DNA of 5,376 nucleotides from Chloroflexota bacterium. GTDB lineage: Bacteria > Chloroflexota > Dehalococcoidia > SM23-28-2 > RBG-16-64-32. The notes below the pieces were generated by a model. That model saw only the letters and a list, made by a program, of their open reading frames with translations. It did not search any database and was not told the DNA's origin. The stretch covers positions 1 through 5,376 of the forward strand of contig JADFRV010000155.1 of the NCBI GenBank assembly GCA_022561095.1, given 5' to 3'. Of the stretch, positions 4,643 to 5,376 are shown piece by piece. The translations under genes and the position numbers were made by a program. How positions within the stretch are numbered: position 1 is the first letter of the stretch; each line of letters starts with the position of its first letter.

Positions 4643-5376
4643 CTATCTGGCTGCTAGAGCGCGCTTCCGCTCTACTGAAGCGCGCCTGCTACCATCAGGT
4701 CGGCGATCTCTTCGTCGGAGAGGCCAAGTATCTCCTTGCAGACCTGCTCCGTGTGCTCGCCCAGCAGCGGCGCAGGCGATCGCAACTTCCCCGGCGTCTT
4801 CGACAGCTTGAAAGAACTCCTTATTGTTCAGGTCAGTGTTTGTGCCAATCGAACACCAAATGACCCGCTGAGTATCGGCATCATCATAGGACGCGCCGTT
4901 CTGTAGGCCGAGCAAATTGCCAGCGGTGTCGCCTACGAGCGTGTCAACTGTGCTAAGGCTGTCGTCCGCTGGGTCTAGTGTCCTGGCTTCAACATCTGTC
5001 CATACGGCAGGAGGATCTGTTGTATTAGAAGTTTTCTGCCAAAGGACGTGCATTTCGTCGGTGAGCGGCGACTTGACGACGTTCGGGTTTCCGTAATGAA
5101 TATCACCGGCAGCGTCGAGCGCAATCGGACCATCCCAGGTGCCGCCATTTCGCACGTTGACGTCGACACGCTCTTTCTTGCCACCCATAACCTGATCGGT
5201 GTCACCGGCGTAGGCAACAACTGGCACGCCGTTGCTCTTAACAGCAATTGAAATCCACGGAAACGTTGGTGCGTTGGTCGGCGTTTCGATCAGCTCGTTG
5301 ACGACACCCCACGTGTCGTCCGCCATGTTGAATGTGTGATAGGTGTAGGATAAAAGGCTCGTGTACGTCGCGATGT
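4643..5376 (-). CDS. Sialidase-like beta-propeller protein, partial, with out-of-frame tail
   Basis: The frame is open through the right edge, so the true start is outside the window. The ATG at 5324-5326 is internal: the 16 codons upstream read in frame as YTSLLSYTYHTFN-like sequence in keeping with what follows. The visible part has blade-like repeats of Trp/Gly/Asp-rich strands (DDTWGVVNEL, GGTWDGPIALD, NPNVV, MHVLWQKTSN, RVIWCSIGTN), typical of BNR/sialidase-fold propellers and similar phage or surface proteins. Active-site residues of true sialidases cannot be assigned. From about 4813 down to the TAG at 4643 the frame is merely the wrong phase of the CoA-transferase remnant and turns Arg-rich, so the protein's own end is missing. 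G+C is visibly lower (28 of 60 bases at 4981-5040, against 43 of 60 at 1261-1320), suggesting a foreign origin or a mis-join. Confidence 0.6.
   Translation of the reverse strand, partial: IATYTSLLSYTYHTFNMADDTWGVVNELIETPTNAPTFPWISIAVKSNGVPVVAYAGDTDQVMGGKKERVDVNVRNGGTWDGPIALDAAGDIHYGNPNVVKSPLTDEMHVLWQKTSNTTDPPAVWTDVEARTLDPADDSLSTVDTLVGDTAGNLLGLQNGASYDDADTQRVIWCSIGTNTDLNNKEFFQAVEDAGEVAIACAAAGRAHGAGLQGDTWPLRRRDRRPDGSRRASVERKRALAAR
4655..4685 (-). terminator. Mutually exclusive hairpins across the CoA-transferase stop codon
   Basis: GCGCGCTTC (4659-4667) pairs with GAAGCGCGC (4677-4685), a perfect 9-bp stem whose 9-base loop holds the stop codon (4672-4674). TAGAGCG (4655-4661) pairs with CGCTCTA (4668-4674), a perfect 7-bp stem. 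The two share bases and cannot form together. The location at the 3' end of the gene suggests a terminator or processing structure, though no U-tract follows. Confidence 0.4.
4672..4815 (-). pseudogene. CaiB/BaiF CoA-transferase, C-terminal remnant
   Basis: The minus frame ending at the TAG at 4672-4674 encodes the family's typical C-terminus: FKLSKTPGKLRSPAPLLGEH followed by TEQVCKEILGLSDEEIADL and a short tail. In class III CoA-transferases (formyl-CoA, carnitine and 2-methylacyl relatives) a TPG...APLLGEHT segment lies about 35-45 residues from the end. Only about 47 codons remain of an enzyme normally near 400 residues. Going upstream, homology stops at about 4812-4815 and the frame meets a stop at 4828-4830. 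The upstream DNA is the sialidase-like frame in another phase. No start or catalytic Asp is present, so this is non-functional as it stands. The identification is good despite its shortness. Confidence 0.8.

Larger units (their letters stand above)
4437..4671. other. Intergenic region upstream of the Yip1-type gene
   Basis: This 235-base gap holds the two promoter candidates, the Yip1-type ribosome-binding site and the lower part of the hairpin pair. It also contains a 50-codon plus-strand ATG frame from 4505 and a TTG-initiated minus frame from 4639. Neither has a ribosome-binding site or protein-like composition, so I do not call either. The minus strand includes TGGTACC followed later by TTTTT, discussed under rejected items. 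Confidence 0.4.

Noticed and set aside
4643..4812. Arg-rich C-terminal part of the propeller frame as a genuine domain
   Set aside because: The same bases in another phase encode a canonical CaiB/BaiF C-terminus, so this reading is simply out of phase.
1..5376. CRISPR array, tRNA, rRNA, transposase or integrase
   Set aside because: No regularly spaced repeats, no cloverleaf-like element and no recombinase motif were seen on either strand.

Overview
The window looks like chromosomal DNA of a high-G+C bacterium, probably an uncultured environmental lineage. Coding is dense, gaps are short, Shine-Dalgarno sites are good and third codon positions are G/C-rich. The mix of an acetolactate-synthase-like thiamine diphosphate (ThDP) enzyme, a medium-chain quinone oxidoreductase, a Yip1-type membrane protein and a CaiB/BaiF CoA-transferase tail would fit Chloroflexota of the Dehalococcoidia/SAR202 type. 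That assignment is inference; no rRNA, tRNA or lineage marker is present.

Layout. Positions 1-355 hold a promoter candidate and a small unrecognised plus-strand gene (122-355). Positions 356-557 are a convergent intergenic region with a probable dispersed extragenic repeat and two overlapping hairpins. Everything else reads on the minus strand. In transcription order (right to left) this is: a sialidase-like beta-propeller fragment open at the right edge (5376 to about 4813); the last ~47 codons of a CaiB/BaiF CoA-transferase (4815-4672); a 235-base gap with promoter signals; a Yip1-family membrane protein (4436-3903); a 141-base gap with short repeats and an extended -10 promoter; an unrecognised 150-residue soluble protein (3761-3309); a quinone oxidoreductase (3295-2327) 13 bases downstream; a 125-base gap; and the large ThDP enzyme (2201-558).

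Working together. The 150-residue protein and the oxidoreductase form a tight pair: the ribosome-binding site of the second overlaps the stop codon of the first. The ThDP enzyme may be read through from them or transcribed separately. The ThDP enzyme and the CoA-transferase tail both suggest acyl-CoA or 2-hydroxyacyl chemistry, but no complete pathway is visible.

The strongest anomaly is at about 4810-4825. A lower-G+C beta-propeller reading frame is joined directly to the extreme C-terminus of a CoA-transferase in a different frame, and about 90% of the transferase is missing. This is either a real recombination/deletion scar or an assembly chimera; the sequence alone cannot tell which. I found no convincing new defence, mobile or RNA system.
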